From Rhizobium sp. (GTDB lineage Bacteria > Pseudomonadota > Alphaproteobacteria > Rhizobiales > Rhizobiaceae): a DNA stretch of 16,694 nt. Every line of letters begins with the position of its first letter. Position 1 is the first letter of the stretch. The stretch covers positions 1 through 16,694 of the forward strand of contig DNPN01000184.1 in assembly GCA_003501385.1 (NCBI GenBank), in the 5' to 3' direction. Under the pieces are notes generated by a model. It did no database searches. It worked only from the letters and a program-made list of their open reading frames with translations, and was not told the DNA's origin. The translations under genes were made by a program, and so were the position numbers. This document shows positions 7,076 to 14,393 of this stretch, in pieces.

Positions 7076-7888
7076 GTGAAAATTCCCGGTTTAAATTCCA
7101 ATCGTGCGGAAACGAACGACAGTAAGTCTGGCGCAGCATCGGCTGATCGCGAGAAGAACCGCTACGAAGGTACCTTGATTGCCCATGGCCTGACCAAGAC
7201 CTACAACACCCGCCGCGTCGTCAATGGCGCATCGCTGGTGGTGCGCCGGGGTGAGGCCGTAGGCCTTCTTGGACCCAATGGTGCCGGCAAGACCACCTGT
7301 TTTTACATGATCACCGGGCTGGTGCCCGTGGACATGGGCACCATTGCCATCAATGGCAATGACGTAACGTCCATGCCCATGTACCAGCGCTCACGCCTCG
7401 GCGTCGGCTATCTGCCGCAGGAAGCCTCGATTTTTCGCGGCCTCTCTGTAGAAGATAATATCCGCGCCGTGCTGGAACTGCACGAAAAGAACAAGGAAAA
7501 GCGCGAGCATAAGCTCAACGAGCTTTTGGCCGAGTTCAACATTGAGCGATTGCGCAAGTCTCCTGCCGTTGCCCTTTCGGGTGGTGAGCGTCGCCGTCTG
7601 GAAATCGCGCGCGCGCTGGCAACGGACCCGACCTTCATGCTGCTGGATGAGCCTTTCGCAGGCGTTGACCCGATTTCGGTATCGGACATCCAGAATCTGG
7701 TACGGCACCTGACAGCCCGCGGCATTGGCGTGTTGATCACCGACCACAATGTGCGCGAAACGCTGGGCCTAATTGACCGAGCCTATATTATCCATGCCGG
7801 TGAGGTGCTCACCCATGGTCGCGCCGACGATATCGTCAACAATCCCGATGTGCGCCGCCTCTATCTGGGCGAAAAATTCAGTCTTTGA
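7076..7888 (+). CDS. lptB: LPS export ABC transporter ATPase LptB (lptCAB-linked copy)
   Basis: LptB is the cytoplasmic ATPase that powers LPS extraction by LptFG. The 270-residue protein has every ABC element: Walker A GPNGAGKTT at 66-74, Q-loop Q115 in GYLPQEAS, signature LSGGE at 167-171, Walker B LLDEP ending at D191/E192 and the H-loop H224 in TDHNVRETL. Residues 1-30 are a polar extension. The start is a GTG (7076) with a poor ribosome binding site; the resulting MKIP N-terminus is what I recall for rhizobial LptB. In most alphaproteobacteria rpoN follows directly; here an intrinsic terminator and a repeat mosaic follow instead, and rpoN is 8 kb away facing left. A second, different lptB begins beyond the right edge. 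Confidence 0.95.
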   Translation: MKIPGLNSNRAETNDSKSGAASADREKNRYEGTLIAHGLTKTYNTRRVVNGASLVVRRGEAVGLLGPNGAGKTTCFYMITGLVPVDMGTIAINGNDVTSMPMYQRSRLGVGYLPQEASIFRGLSVEDNIRAVLELHEKNKEKREHKLNELLAEFNIERLRKSPAVALSGGERRRLEIARALATDPTFMLLDEPFAGVDPISVSDIQNLVRHLTARGIGVLITDHNVRETLGLIDRAYIIHAGEVLTHGRADDIVNNPDVRRLYLGEKFSL

Positions 7889-7926
7889 CGCATGCATGAG
7901 GGAGGTCCACTCCCTCATAAGAGCCG

Positions 7927-8074
7927 TAGAGCATTTATGCATTTCATGGAAACACAGTACACGACGCAAATGTTTCTGGGCTGAGAAATCCCCTCCCCAC
8001 AAGGGGCATGTTTGGGGAGGGGATTTTTTTTGATTGTGTCGTGTACTCTGTCATGGAAACGCATAAATGCTCTA
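7927..8074. repeat. Large imperfect inverted repeat enclosing a terminator
   Basis: The left arm (7927-7965, beginning tagagcatttatgc) matches the reverse complement of the right arm (8038-8074, ending gcataaatgctcta) with only a few mismatches and small gaps. The pair therefore folds into a long hairpin, with the GC-rich terminator stem nested at its tip. The TAGAGCATTT end is, from memory, typical of short mosaic intergenic elements in rhizobia. Confidence 0.75.
7986..8031 (+). terminator. Strong intrinsic terminator of lptCAB
   Basis: A perfect 14-base stem (7986-7999 with 8013-8026; aaatcccctcccca pairing with tggggaggggattt) encloses a 13-base loop, and a run of eight T residues ends at 8031. 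The T-run favours termination of rightward transcription from lptB; leftward transcripts would see only a short T-run. Confidence 0.88.
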
Positions 8075-8135
8075 ACTCGTTGTTTTAACGAATTTCCGAA
8101 CTCAAAACCGCGACGCACTTTTGCTGCAAATGAAC
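8075..8135. repeat. Further mosaic intergenic segment
   Basis: The stretch around 8077-8130 has a TCGTT-gtttt-AACGA hairpin followed by aaaaccgcgacgcacttttgc. It resembles, from memory, a segment that recurs between rhizobial genes together with TAGAGC-type ends. No second copy exists in this window, so repeat status rests on recollection. Confidence 0.4.
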
Positions 8136-8190
8136 CTAGAGTCTGTCTTTTCGGGAAAACCGGATTCCACTTTTCCCTGACAAACTCTAG
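8136..8190 (-). repeat. Palindromic intergenic repeat, copy B, overlapping the hemW stop
   Basis: This 55-base element has terminal inverted repeats (ctagagtctgtc at the left, gacaaactctag at the right, one mismatch) and the same internal dyad as copy A. Positions 8141-8189 match copy A (96-144) in reverse orientation at 47 of 49 bases. The hemW stop codon TAG (8187-8189 on the minus strand) is part of the element's end. Confidence 0.85.
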
Positions 8191-9368
8191 CAGGCCAGAT
8201 CAGCCACCACCGCATCCAGCACCAGCATTCCCTTGGGTGTGCAGCGCAGGCGGGAATTTCCAAGACGCTCGATAAATCCGTGTTCCAGTAAAAACTGCTC
8301 GCGCTCCGGATCAGGATCGCGGCCAGACAGTTGCTGCCAGCGGGCGAGATCAACGCCTTCGCGCAAGCGAAGCCCCATCAGCAACAGTTCGTCGGATTGT
8401 TCATCAGGCCCAAGCAGATCCTGTTCGATCATGCCATCGCCGTGCTGCTCGACCTTTTCGAGCCATGTTTCCGGGTGTTTCTCTGTCACCGTGGCCATTT
8501 TGTCATGGCCACGTGTCAGGCGGCCATGGGCACCGGGGCCAATGCCAGCATAGTCACCATAGCGCCAATAGGTGAGGTTATGGCGGCTCTCTGCGCCGGG
8601 CCGTGCGTGGTTGGACACTTCATAGGCTGGCAGACCCTCGCGCTCGGTGATCTCCTGCGTGGCCTCATAGAGTTGGGCTGCGTGTTCCTCATCCGGTGTG
8701 ATGATCTTGCCCGCCTTGTGCAGGCCAAAGAAGGGCGTGCCTTCTTCAATCGTCAGCTGATAGAGCGACAGATGATCGACGGCATAGGAAATGGCTTGCT
8801 TCAGCTCCTCATCCCAAGCGGCAATGGTCTGATTGGGGCGGGCATAGATCAGATCAAACGACATGCGCGGAAAAATCTCGCGCGCCAGTTTGACGGCCTT
8901 CAAGGCATCTTCCACGGAATGCATCCGGCCCAGAAATTTCAGGTCCGCATCATTCAGCGCCTGCACGCCCAGCGACACCCGGTTCACGCCCGCCGCACGG
9001 TAGCCGCGGAAGCGTTCGGCCTCGACACTAGTGGGATTGGCTTCCATGGTGATTTCAATCCCGCGAGGCATGGTCCAATGCTTGGCCACGCCGTCCAGCA
9101 GCGCGCCCACGGTGGAAGGATCCATCAAGGATGGCGTGCCGCCGCCCAGAAAAATACTGGTGACGGTTTTAGGCCCGCTCAAGGCCCGCATCCGCTCCAT
9201 TTCTTTCAAAAAGGCAGCCGTGAAGCGGGCCTGATCGACCTTCTGGTGACGAACATGGCTGTTGAAATCACAATACGGGCATTTGGCCGCGCAAAACGGC
9301 CAGTGAATATAAACGCCAAAGCCCGGCTCACCGGTGTCTGGAAGGAGAAGCGAAGTCGGCTCGGCCAT
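8187..9368 (-). CDS. hemW: HemW-type radical SAM protein (haem chaperone)
   Basis: This 393-residue protein is of the HemN-like group now called HemW, which binds haem and inserts it into target proteins. It is not the oxygen-independent coproporphyrinogen oxidase itself. The radical-SAM cluster ligands are C26, C30 and C33 (CAAKCPYC), followed by the glycine motif LGGGTPS and SLGVQ. The family's HNxxYW signature is present as HNLTYW, and IGPGAHG lies downstream. The C-terminal HemW domain is complete. GAGGA precedes the ATG by about five bases. It follows rdgB by six bases and closes the rph-VOC-rdgB-hemW operon. Its TAG stop belongs to the palindromic repeat, so the last codons may have changed when the element arrived. 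Confidence 0.93.
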   Translation of the reverse strand: MAEPTSLLLPDTGEPGFGVYIHWPFCAAKCPYCDFNSHVRHQKVDQARFTAAFLKEMERMRALSGPKTVTSIFLGGGTPSLMDPSTVGALLDGVAKHWTMPRGIEITMEANPTSVEAERFRGYRAAGVNRVSLGVQALNDADLKFLGRMHSVEDALKAVKLAREIFPRMSFDLIYARPNQTIAAWDEELKQAISYAVDHLSLYQLTIEEGTPFFGLHKAGKIITPDEEHAAQLYEATQEITEREGLPAYEVSNHARPGAESRHNLTYWRYGDYAGIGPGAHGRLTRGHDKMATVTEKHPETWLEKVEQHGDGMIEQDLLGPDEQSDELLLMGLRLREGVDLARWQQLSGRDPDPEREQFLLEHGFIERLGNSRLRCTPKGMLVLDAVVADLAC

Positions 9369-9374
9369 AAATCC

Positions 9375-10019
9375 TCAAGCGTCCAGGCAGGTTTCAACGA
9401 AAATCTTGAAGGCGCGGGCACGGTGCGATAGCGCTTCCGGATCGCCGGGTTTCCAGCCATGTTTTTCCTCTGCGGTCATCTCGCCAAAGCTGGCGGTGTA
9501 ACCCTTGGGCTGAAAGATCGGATCATAGCCAAAGCCAGAAGTGCCGCGCGGCGGCCAGATAATGGTGCCGTCCACGTCGCCCCGGAAAAATTCTGTGTGA
9601 CCATCCGGCCAGGCAAGACACAGCACGCTGACAAAGCGCGCCGCTCTCTGCTCTGGTGTAACAGCACCCTTGTCTTGCAAGGCCTTTTCCACCTTTTCCA
9701 TCGCCCATGGAAAATCGCGGCTACCGTCTTCGCGCTCGGCCCAATTGGCGGTGTAGACGCCCGGCGCGCCATCCAGCGCTTCGATCACCAGACCGGAATC
9801 ATCCGACAGGGCAGGCAAGCCGGAGGCCTTTGCAGAGGCGAGAGCCTTGATGGCGGCATTTTGTTCAAATGTCGTGCCGGTTTCTTCTGGCTCAACAAAG
9901 CCCAATTCCTTGGCGGACTGGGCCGAAAAGCCAAACGGGCCGATCAGATCGGCAATTTCGACAATCTTGCCAGCATTATGGCTGGCCACAACAATGGTTT
10001 TGGTCTCAAGCTTGCGCAT
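9375..10019 (-). CDS. rdgB: RdgB/HAM1-family dITP/XTP pyrophosphatase
   Basis: The enzyme hydrolyses dITP, ITP and XTP to monophosphates and so keeps deaminated purines out of DNA and RNA. The protein is 214 residues with the family motifs in order: SHNAGK at 13-18 for triphosphate binding, SDDSGL at 72-77 including the catalytic acidic pair, GFGYDP at 162-167 and SHRARA at 198-203. Its ATG overlaps the TAA of the VOC gene as TAATG, which suggests coupled translation. rph and rdgB are neighbours in many bacteria. Confidence 0.96.
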   Translation of the reverse strand: MRKLETKTIVVASHNAGKIVEIADLIGPFGFSAQSAKELGFVEPEETGTTFEQNAAIKALASAKASGLPALSDDSGLVIEALDGAPGVYTANWAEREDGSRDFPWAMEKVEKALQDKGAVTPEQRAARFVSVLCLAWPDGHTEFFRGDVDGTIIWPPRGTSGFGYDPIFQPKGYTASFGEMTAEEKHGWKPGDPEALSHRARAFKIFVETCLDA

Positions 10020-10444
10020 TAGGAATCCTCATCGATCTGCCAAAGCCGGGCTTCGGCACCCTCCAGACTATTGCCCGCCGGATCGCGGAAATACAGGGAG
10101 CGGGCACCATTGGGCCAGTGAAAATCGGCCTCAATTGCAATGCCTGCCGTTGTCAGGCGCGCCGCCATGGCATCCATTCTGTCACCCGCGATGCGAAAAC
10201 AGGCATGGCTTGCCCCATGCGCGCCATGGGGCGGCACGGGCAGCATATCTGGCCCCGCCGGGATGAGCGAGTGCTCGGCATTAAATACCAGTAAAACGCC
10301 GGGACCACAGCGGAAAAACACATGGCGATCCTCTTGGCGGAGAATCACCTCAAGCCCCAGAACCTCAGCATAGAAGGTCTCCGCTGCGTTGAGATCATCA
10401 ACGTAAAGCGCTGTTTCCAGAATGCCTTCAATGCCGTTGTCCAT
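10019..10444 (-). CDS. VOC-superfamily (glyoxalase/bleomycin-resistance fold) protein
   Basis: This 141-residue protein has two βαβββ-like halves typical of the vicinal-oxygen-chelate fold: LETALYVDDLNAAETFYAEV at the N-terminus and ASHACFRI ... YFRDPAGNSLEG at the C-terminus. E10, the His in SHACF and the Glu in NSLEG occupy positions that usually hold metal ligands. The substrate cannot be told; the family includes glyoxalases, dioxygenases and resistance proteins. It sits 14 bases after rph and overlaps rdgB by one base, so it is part of the same operon. Confidence 0.85.
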   Translation of the reverse strand: MDNGIEGILETALYVDDLNAAETFYAEVLGLEVILRQEDRHVFFRCGPGVLLVFNAEHSLIPAGPDMLPVPPHGAHGASHACFRIAGDRMDAMAARLTTAGIAIEADFHWPNGARSLYFRDPAGNSLEGAEARLWQIDEDS

Positions 10445-10458
10445 GGGATGATCTGTCC

Positions 10459-11178
10459 TTAGCCAGCAATCGTCTGCTTTTGCAGCTCAATCAGCTCGGC
10501 AATGCCGGTCTGGGCAAGGCCCAGCAGCGTCAGGAATTCGTCCTGAGTGAACGGCTTGCCTTCAGCGGTGCCTTGAATTTCAACGATACCACCCTTGCCG
10601 GTGATGACGAAATTGGCGTCGGTCTCAGCTGCCGAATCCTCCAGATAATCCAGATCAATCACTGGCTGGGCGGCAAAAATGCCGCAGGACACCGCAGCCA
10701 CATGGTCCTTCAGCACGCGATCAACCTTGAGCATGTTGCGGCCTTCCATCCACTTCAGGCAATCGCGCAGCGCAATCCATGCGCCGGTAATTGCGGCGGT
10801 GCGGGTGCCCCCATCAGCCTGAATCACGTCGCAGTCGATGGAAATCTGACGTTCGCCCAGCGCTTCCAGATCCACAACGGCGCGCAAAGAGCGGCCAATC
10901 AACCGCTGAATTTCCTGCGTGCGGCCACTCTGCTTGCCGGAGGATGCTTCCCGCTTCATACGCTCGCCAGTTGCGCGCGGCAGCATGCCATATTCTGCGG
11001 TGACCCAGCCCTTGCCGGTGTTGCGCAGCCACGATGGCGCACGATCTTCAAGGCTTGCGGTGCAGAGCACATGGGTATCGCCAAATTTGACGAGGCAGGA
11101 GCCTTCGGCATGTTTGGAAAAATTGCGCTCGAACGAGACCTTGCGCATCTGATCGGTTTTTCTGCCTGATGGCCGCAT
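10459..11178 (-). CDS. rph: Ribonuclease PH
   Basis: RNase PH is a phosphorolytic 3'-5' exoribonuclease that trims tRNA 3' ends. From the ATG at 11178 the protein is 239 residues, the standard length, and begins MRPSGRKTDQMRKVSFER, the usual family N-terminus. GAGGAG lies just upstream. The frame continues upstream to 11283, but the 35 extra residues do not resemble the family and I leave them out. Conserved stretches include GWVTAEYGMLPRAT, RTQEIQRLIGRSLRA, the phosphate-binding region near DCDVIQADGGTRTA and the C-terminal GGIVEIQGTAEG. The gene is divergent from hrcA. Confidence 0.97.
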   Translation of the reverse strand: MRPSGRKTDQMRKVSFERNFSKHAEGSCLVKFGDTHVLCTASLEDRAPSWLRNTGKGWVTAEYGMLPRATGERMKREASSGKQSGRTQEIQRLIGRSLRAVVDLEALGERQISIDCDVIQADGGTRTAAITGAWIALRDCLKWMEGRNMLKVDRVLKDHVAAVSCGIFAAQPVIDLDYLEDSAAETDANFVITGKGGIVEIQGTAEGKPFTQDEFLTLLGLAQTGIAELIELQKQTIAG

Positions 11179-11289
11179 TTTCTTCTCCTCAGCAAACCTT
11201 GATTGCTGCCTTCTACGAGTGGTGAAGGTGTTTTGCAAAGGAAAACCCGGTATGAACCACGGAAACACGCGGTTGATGCGCAAAAGCCG

Positions 11290-11317
11290 TTGTGATCGGC
11301 AAATCTGCTATTATATT
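11290..11317 (+). promoter_or_regulatory. Candidate housekeeping promoter for hrcA
   Basis: TTGTGA at 11290-11295 and TATATT at 11312-11317 are separated by 16 bases, giving a predicted start near 11324 and a very short leader to the hrcA ATG at 11339. No CIRCE element (TTAGCACTC-N9-GAGTGCTAA) is visible in the hrcA-rph spacer. Confidence 0.35.
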
Positions 11318-11338
11318 GATAAGCAACACTGTCGTTAA
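11310..11338 (-). promoter_or_regulatory. Candidate housekeeping promoter for the rph operon
   Basis: On the minus strand TTAACG (11338-11333) and a perfect TATAAT (11315-11310) are spaced by 17 bases. The predicted start near 11303 leaves a leader of about 125 bases before rph. The -10 overlaps that of the proposed hrcA promoter, and the -35 abuts the hrcA start codon. Confidence 0.4.
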
Positions 11339-12430
11339 ATGAATCATATGGAGAAGAGTGCGATTACCGTAAGGGATGTCTCAAAGGCGCTGGACGAACG
11401 ATCGAGAGAGATTTTTCGACGCATAGTCGAGACCTATCTCGAATCCGGAGAGCCGTTGGGATCGCGCAACTTGTCGCGCATTCTTCCCATGTCGCTGTCG
11501 CCAGCCTCTGTGCGCAATGTGATGAGCGATCTTGAGGAGCTGGGGCTGATTTACTCACCCCATATCAGCGCCGGACGCTTGCCCACCCAGACAGGTTTGC
11601 GCTTCTTTGTGGATGCATTCATGCAGGTTGGTAACCTTTCTCAGGACGAGCGGGGCTCGATTGAGCGGCAGATGCGCTCCTCCGAAGATCAGCCGGTAGA
11701 AACGCTCTATAACGAGGCCAGCCGTATGCTGTCAGGCCTGTCGCGGGGTGCCGGGCTTGTGGTGGCGGCCAAGGCTGACCCTATCCTCAAACACGTCGAA
11801 TTTATTCGGCTGGAGCCCACCAAGGCGCTGGCCGTGCTGGTGGGCGATCACAATCAGGTTGAAAACCGCATTATCGAGCTGCCCGCGGGCATCACGGCCT
11901 CGCAATTGACCGAGGCAGCCAATTTCCTCAACGCGCACCTGAGCGGCCAGACATTGCATGAGGTGCGCAGCCAGCTGGTGCAGCTGAAGGAGCAGGTCGC
12001 GCAAGAGCTGGATGTGCTCTCGCAGGATCTGGTGGCACGTGGGCTTGCCATCTGGGCCGGAGAAGATGGCGACAAATCGACACGGCTGATCGTGCGTGGC
12101 CGCGCCAATTTGCTCGAAGGCCTTGCTGGCGCGGAAGACGTAGACCGGCTGCGGCTGTTGTTTGACGATCTCGAGCGCAAGGAAAGTCTGATCGAAATCC
12201 TCAATCTGGCCGATAGCGGCCCAGGGGTGCGGATTTTTATCGGCTCGGAAAACAAGTTGTTTTCGCTCTCCGGCTCCTCGTTGATTGTTGCACCCTATCG
12301 CGATGGCGATGACCGTATTGTCGGAGCCGTTGGTGTGATTGGCCCCACCCGCCTCAACTACTCCCGCATCGTGCCCATGGTGGATTATACCGCTCAGGTC
12401 ATGGCCAAGCTGACCCGCAGCGGACATTGA
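11339..12430 (+). CDS. hrcA: Heat-inducible transcription repressor HrcA
   Basis: HrcA represses chaperonin genes by binding CIRCE operators, and GroEL keeps it active. The protein is 363 residues, normal for alphaproteobacteria. The N-terminal winged helix spans about 18-90, with LDERSREIFRRIVETYLESG and the recognition region LSPASVRNVMSDLEELGLI. A GAF-like central domain and the C-terminal stretch ending NYSRIVPMVDYTAQVM follow. The ATG at 11339 has no clear ribosome binding site; ATG at 11348 is an alternative. grpE follows after 120 bases, the standard pairing. Confidence 0.96.
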   Translation: MNHMEKSAITVRDVSKALDERSREIFRRIVETYLESGEPLGSRNLSRILPMSLSPASVRNVMSDLEELGLIYSPHISAGRLPTQTGLRFFVDAFMQVGNLSQDERGSIERQMRSSEDQPVETLYNEASRMLSGLSRGAGLVVAAKADPILKHVEFIRLEPTKALAVLVGDHNQVENRIIELPAGITASQLTEAANFLNAHLSGQTLHEVRSQLVQLKEQVAQELDVLSQDLVARGLAIWAGEDGDKSTRLIVRGRANLLEGLAGAEDVDRLRLLFDDLERKESLIEILNLADSGPGVRIFIGSENKLFSLSGSSLIVAPYRDGDDRIVGAVGVIGPTRLNYSRIVPMVDYTAQVMAKLTRSGH

Positions 12431-12484
12431 TGCCATCATGGCCGTTTTATAATGCGCTTCCTTTCACCAGATCATCACTGAACC

Positions 12485-12516
12485 CTTGATTTTTCACCTC
12501 CAAACCCTGATATCGG
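12485..12516 (+). promoter_or_regulatory. Candidate RpoH (sigma-32) promoter of grpE
   Basis: CTTG at 12485-12488 is followed after 18 bases by CTGATAT (12507-12513) and then CGG. This differs by one base from the alphaproteobacterial heat-shock promoter consensus CTTG-N17/18-CYTATNTNNG, as I remember it. It lies in the 120-base hrcA-grpE gap and would give a leader of about 30 bases. Confidence 0.55.
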
Positions 12517-12550
12517 GCACGGACACGAAACCAGTATTCCGGAGAACGTC

Positions 12551-13162
12551 ATGACCGACGAAACCAACAAAAACGGACCTGACGCTGCCGCAGAAGCGCA
12601 GACAGAAGCCCCCCTGCACGATGCCGTTCAAGAAGCGGACAACGACGCGCAGGACCTCGACGTGCTTGCCAGCCTACAGGCCGAAAACACCGAATTGCGC
12701 GATCGCTTCTTGCGCCTCGCAGCCGACATGGACAATCTGCGTCGCCGCACCGAGCGTGATGTCAAGGATGCCAAGTCCTACGCTGTCACGGCCTTTGCCC
12801 GCGACATGCTGGCCGTCTCGGATAACCTGCGCCGCGCTATTGATGCCGTGCCAGCAGAAGCCCGCGCTGCCGCCGAAGCTGGCCTTGCTGCCTTGATTGA
12901 AGGTGTGGAAATGACAGAGCGCGCCATGCTCTCCACGCTTGAACGCCACGGCGTCAAAAAGATCGAACCGGAAGGCCAGAAGTTTGACCCCAACTTCCAT
13001 CAGGCGATGTTTGAAGTGCCAAACCCGAGTGTGCCGAACAACACGGTGACGCAGGTGGTCCAGGCAGGCTACACCATTGGTGACCGCGTGCTGCGCCCTG
13101 CCATGGTGGGCGTTGCAAAGGGTGGCCCGAAGGTTGAAGCAACGGAAAACACTGCTGGCTGA
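12551..13162 (+). CDS. grpE: Nucleotide exchange factor GrpE
   Basis: GrpE releases ADP from DnaK and so drives the Hsp70 cycle. The protein is 203 residues: an acidic, Ala-rich disordered start (1-35), a long coiled coil from about 38 with LQAENTELRDRFLRLAADMDNLRRR, a four-helix region, and the C-terminal beta domain with FDPNFHQAMFEVP and GYTIGDRVLRPAMVGVAKG, the family signature. GGAG precedes the ATG by about seven bases. It probably has its own heat-shock promoter besides read-through from hrcA, and it is followed by an intrinsic terminator. Confidence 0.96.
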   Translation: MTDETNKNGPDAAAEAQTEAPLHDAVQEADNDAQDLDVLASLQAENTELRDRFLRLAADMDNLRRRTERDVKDAKSYAVTAFARDMLAVSDNLRRAIDAVPAEARAAAEAGLAALIEGVEMTERAMLSTLERHGVKKIEPEGQKFDPNFHQAMFEVPNPSVPNNTVTQVVQAGYTIGDRVLRPAMVGVAKGGPKVEATENTAG

Positions 13163-13180
13163 ACCAATCACCGTCTCCAG

Positions 13181-13210
13181 AAAAGCCGCGCTCGATCGCG
13201 CGGCTTTTTT
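13181..13210 (+). terminator. Intrinsic terminator between convergent grpE and ptsN
   Basis: A perfect 11-base stem (aaaagccgcgc at 13181-13191 with gcgcggctttt at 13198-13208), a 6-base loop and six T residues follow grpE by 18 bases. The opposite strand has a shorter T-run of four, so it may also serve ptsN. Confidence 0.88.
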
Positions 13211-13256
13211 ATGGAAAACGATATATTTCTATGGTTTTTAGTGATTCATTCAATCG

Positions 13257-13721
13257 TCAGGCAGCGTTTGACGCCTGATCCTGATTGAGGAAGGTATAGA
13301 TTGCAGTGGCACTATCGCTGGCGCGCAGCTTTGCCACAAGATCCTGATCGCGCAGCACGCGGGCGATGCGGGAGAGAGCCTTGAGGTGATCAGCACCCGC
13401 ACCCTCCGGGGCAAGCAACAGAAACACCAGATCAACGGGCTGTTCATCCAGTGCTTCAAAATCGATTGGCGTTTCAAGACGCGCAAAAACGCCCTGAATA
13501 GCAGAAATATTCGTAAGCTTGCCATGCGGGATGGCGATGCCGTTGCCGACGCCGGTTGATCCGAGTTTTTCACGCTGCAAAATAACGTCAAAAATTTCAC
13601 GCTCAGGCACGGCAATCAGTTTTGAAGCCTTGGCGGCCAATTCCTGAAGGAGCTGCTTTTTGGAATTCACCCGCAGGACGGGTATGATCGCATCTTGCTG
13701 CAGCAAATCTGCCAAGGCCAT
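13257..13721 (-). CDS. ptsN: Nitrogen PTS IIA protein (EIIA-Ntr)
   Basis: PtsN is the terminal phospho-acceptor of the nitrogen PTS, a regulatory relay that in rhizobia affects potassium and nutrient transport. From the ATG at 13721 it has 154 residues, the standard length, and begins MALADLLQQDAIIP. AAGGA lies upstream. The frame continues to 13775, but the added 18 residues do not belong to the family. The phosphorylated histidine is H66 in GIAIPHGK. It lies 72 bases after hpf on the same strand, as usual behind rpoN. Confidence 0.95.
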   Translation of the reverse strand: MALADLLQQDAIIPVLRVNSKKQLLQELAAKASKLIAVPEREIFDVILQREKLGSTGVGNGIAIPHGKLTNISAIQGVFARLETPIDFEALDEQPVDLVFLLLAPEGAGADHLKALSRIARVLRDQDLVAKLRASDSATAIYTFLNQDQASNAA

Positions 13722-13793
13722 TTTGAAAATCCTTATCCCACCGACACAAGATGTGGGAAAGCGGTGGTCGGCCACCGCTTTCTCCGGGCGTTT

Positions 13794-14360
13794 TCAGCCC
13801 TTTATTGTGGCGGAATCGATCCAACCGATATTACCGTCATGACGGCGATACACAATGTTCAACTCTTCCTTGCCAGGGCTTCTGAACAAAACAACGGGTT
13901 CATCCGTCATATCCAGTGTCATGACCGCACTGGCCACAGACATGGTTTTCAGCTTCTTGGTACTTTCAGCCACGATTGTCGGTGCGTAATCCTCGGGCAC
14001 CTCATCATCGATCTCCGGCAATGCATCCATCACCGTATAGTCGATTTCAGTGCTGTTTGGAGAACTGTGATGATCCTTCAGCTTGCGCTTGTAGCGGCGC
14101 AACCGCTTTTCGATGCGCTCGGAGGCGCTATCGAAAGCCACCTGAGGATCAACGGCTTCACCTGTTGCATGAAGATTGATACCCGTATCGAGATGCACGG
14201 CGCAGTCCGCAGAAAACCGCGAAGCTGATTTGGTAACCGTAATCTGACTGGAATACCCCCCGTCAAAGTATTTGCTAACCGCATCTGAGATTTGGGTTTC
14301 GATCCGATTCCGGAAAGATTCGCCAATTTCCATATGCTTACCGGTGACGCGTACACTCAT
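13794..14360 (-). CDS. hpf: Long-form ribosome hibernation promoting factor
   Basis: Long HPF dimerises 70S ribosomes into inactive 100S particles in stationary phase or starvation. The protein is 188 residues. The N-terminal S30AE domain (about 1-100) binds the decoding site (MSVRVTGKHMEIGESFRNRI ... RIEKRLRRYKRKLKDHH). A variable acidic linker follows (about 103-130), then the C-terminal dimerisation domain with DEPVVLFRSPGKEELNIVYRR. AAGAAGGGA lies about eight bases before the ATG. The old name is sigma-54 modulation protein, because of its place behind rpoN. It is separated from rpoN by an unusually long 451-base gap. Confidence 0.95.
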   Translation of the reverse strand: MSVRVTGKHMEIGESFRNRIETQISDAVSKYFDGGYSSQITVTKSASRFSADCAVHLDTGINLHATGEAVDPQVAFDSASERIEKRLRRYKRKLKDHHSSPNSTEIDYTVMDALPEIDDEVPEDYAPTIVAESTKKLKTMSVASAVMTLDMTDEPVVLFRSPGKEELNIVYRRHDGNIGWIDSATIKG

Positions 14361-14393
14361 GGAGTTTCCCTTCTTATCGTGATTTACCAGTTG

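Noticed and set aside
7773..8033. Frame crossing the lptB end and the terminator
   Set aside because: It uses a different frame from lptB and reads through repeat and terminator sequence.
7927..8190. Insertion sequence or CRISPR array
   Set aside because: No transposase frame, no target duplication and no regularly spaced direct repeats; the repeats are inverted and palindromic.
8187..9368. Oxygen-independent coproporphyrinogen III oxidase (HemN)
   Set aside because: Length of 393 residues, the HNxxYW motif and linkage to rdgB fit HemW; HemN is longer and has a different N-terminus.
8331..9431. 366-codon plus-strand frame opposite hemW
   Set aside because: Antisense shadow of hemW, which has all radical-SAM motifs on the minus strand.
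11179..11338. CIRCE operator in front of hrcA
   Set aside because: No TTAGCACTC-N9-GAGTGCTAA or near match is present; in alphaproteobacteria CIRCE usually lies at groESL.
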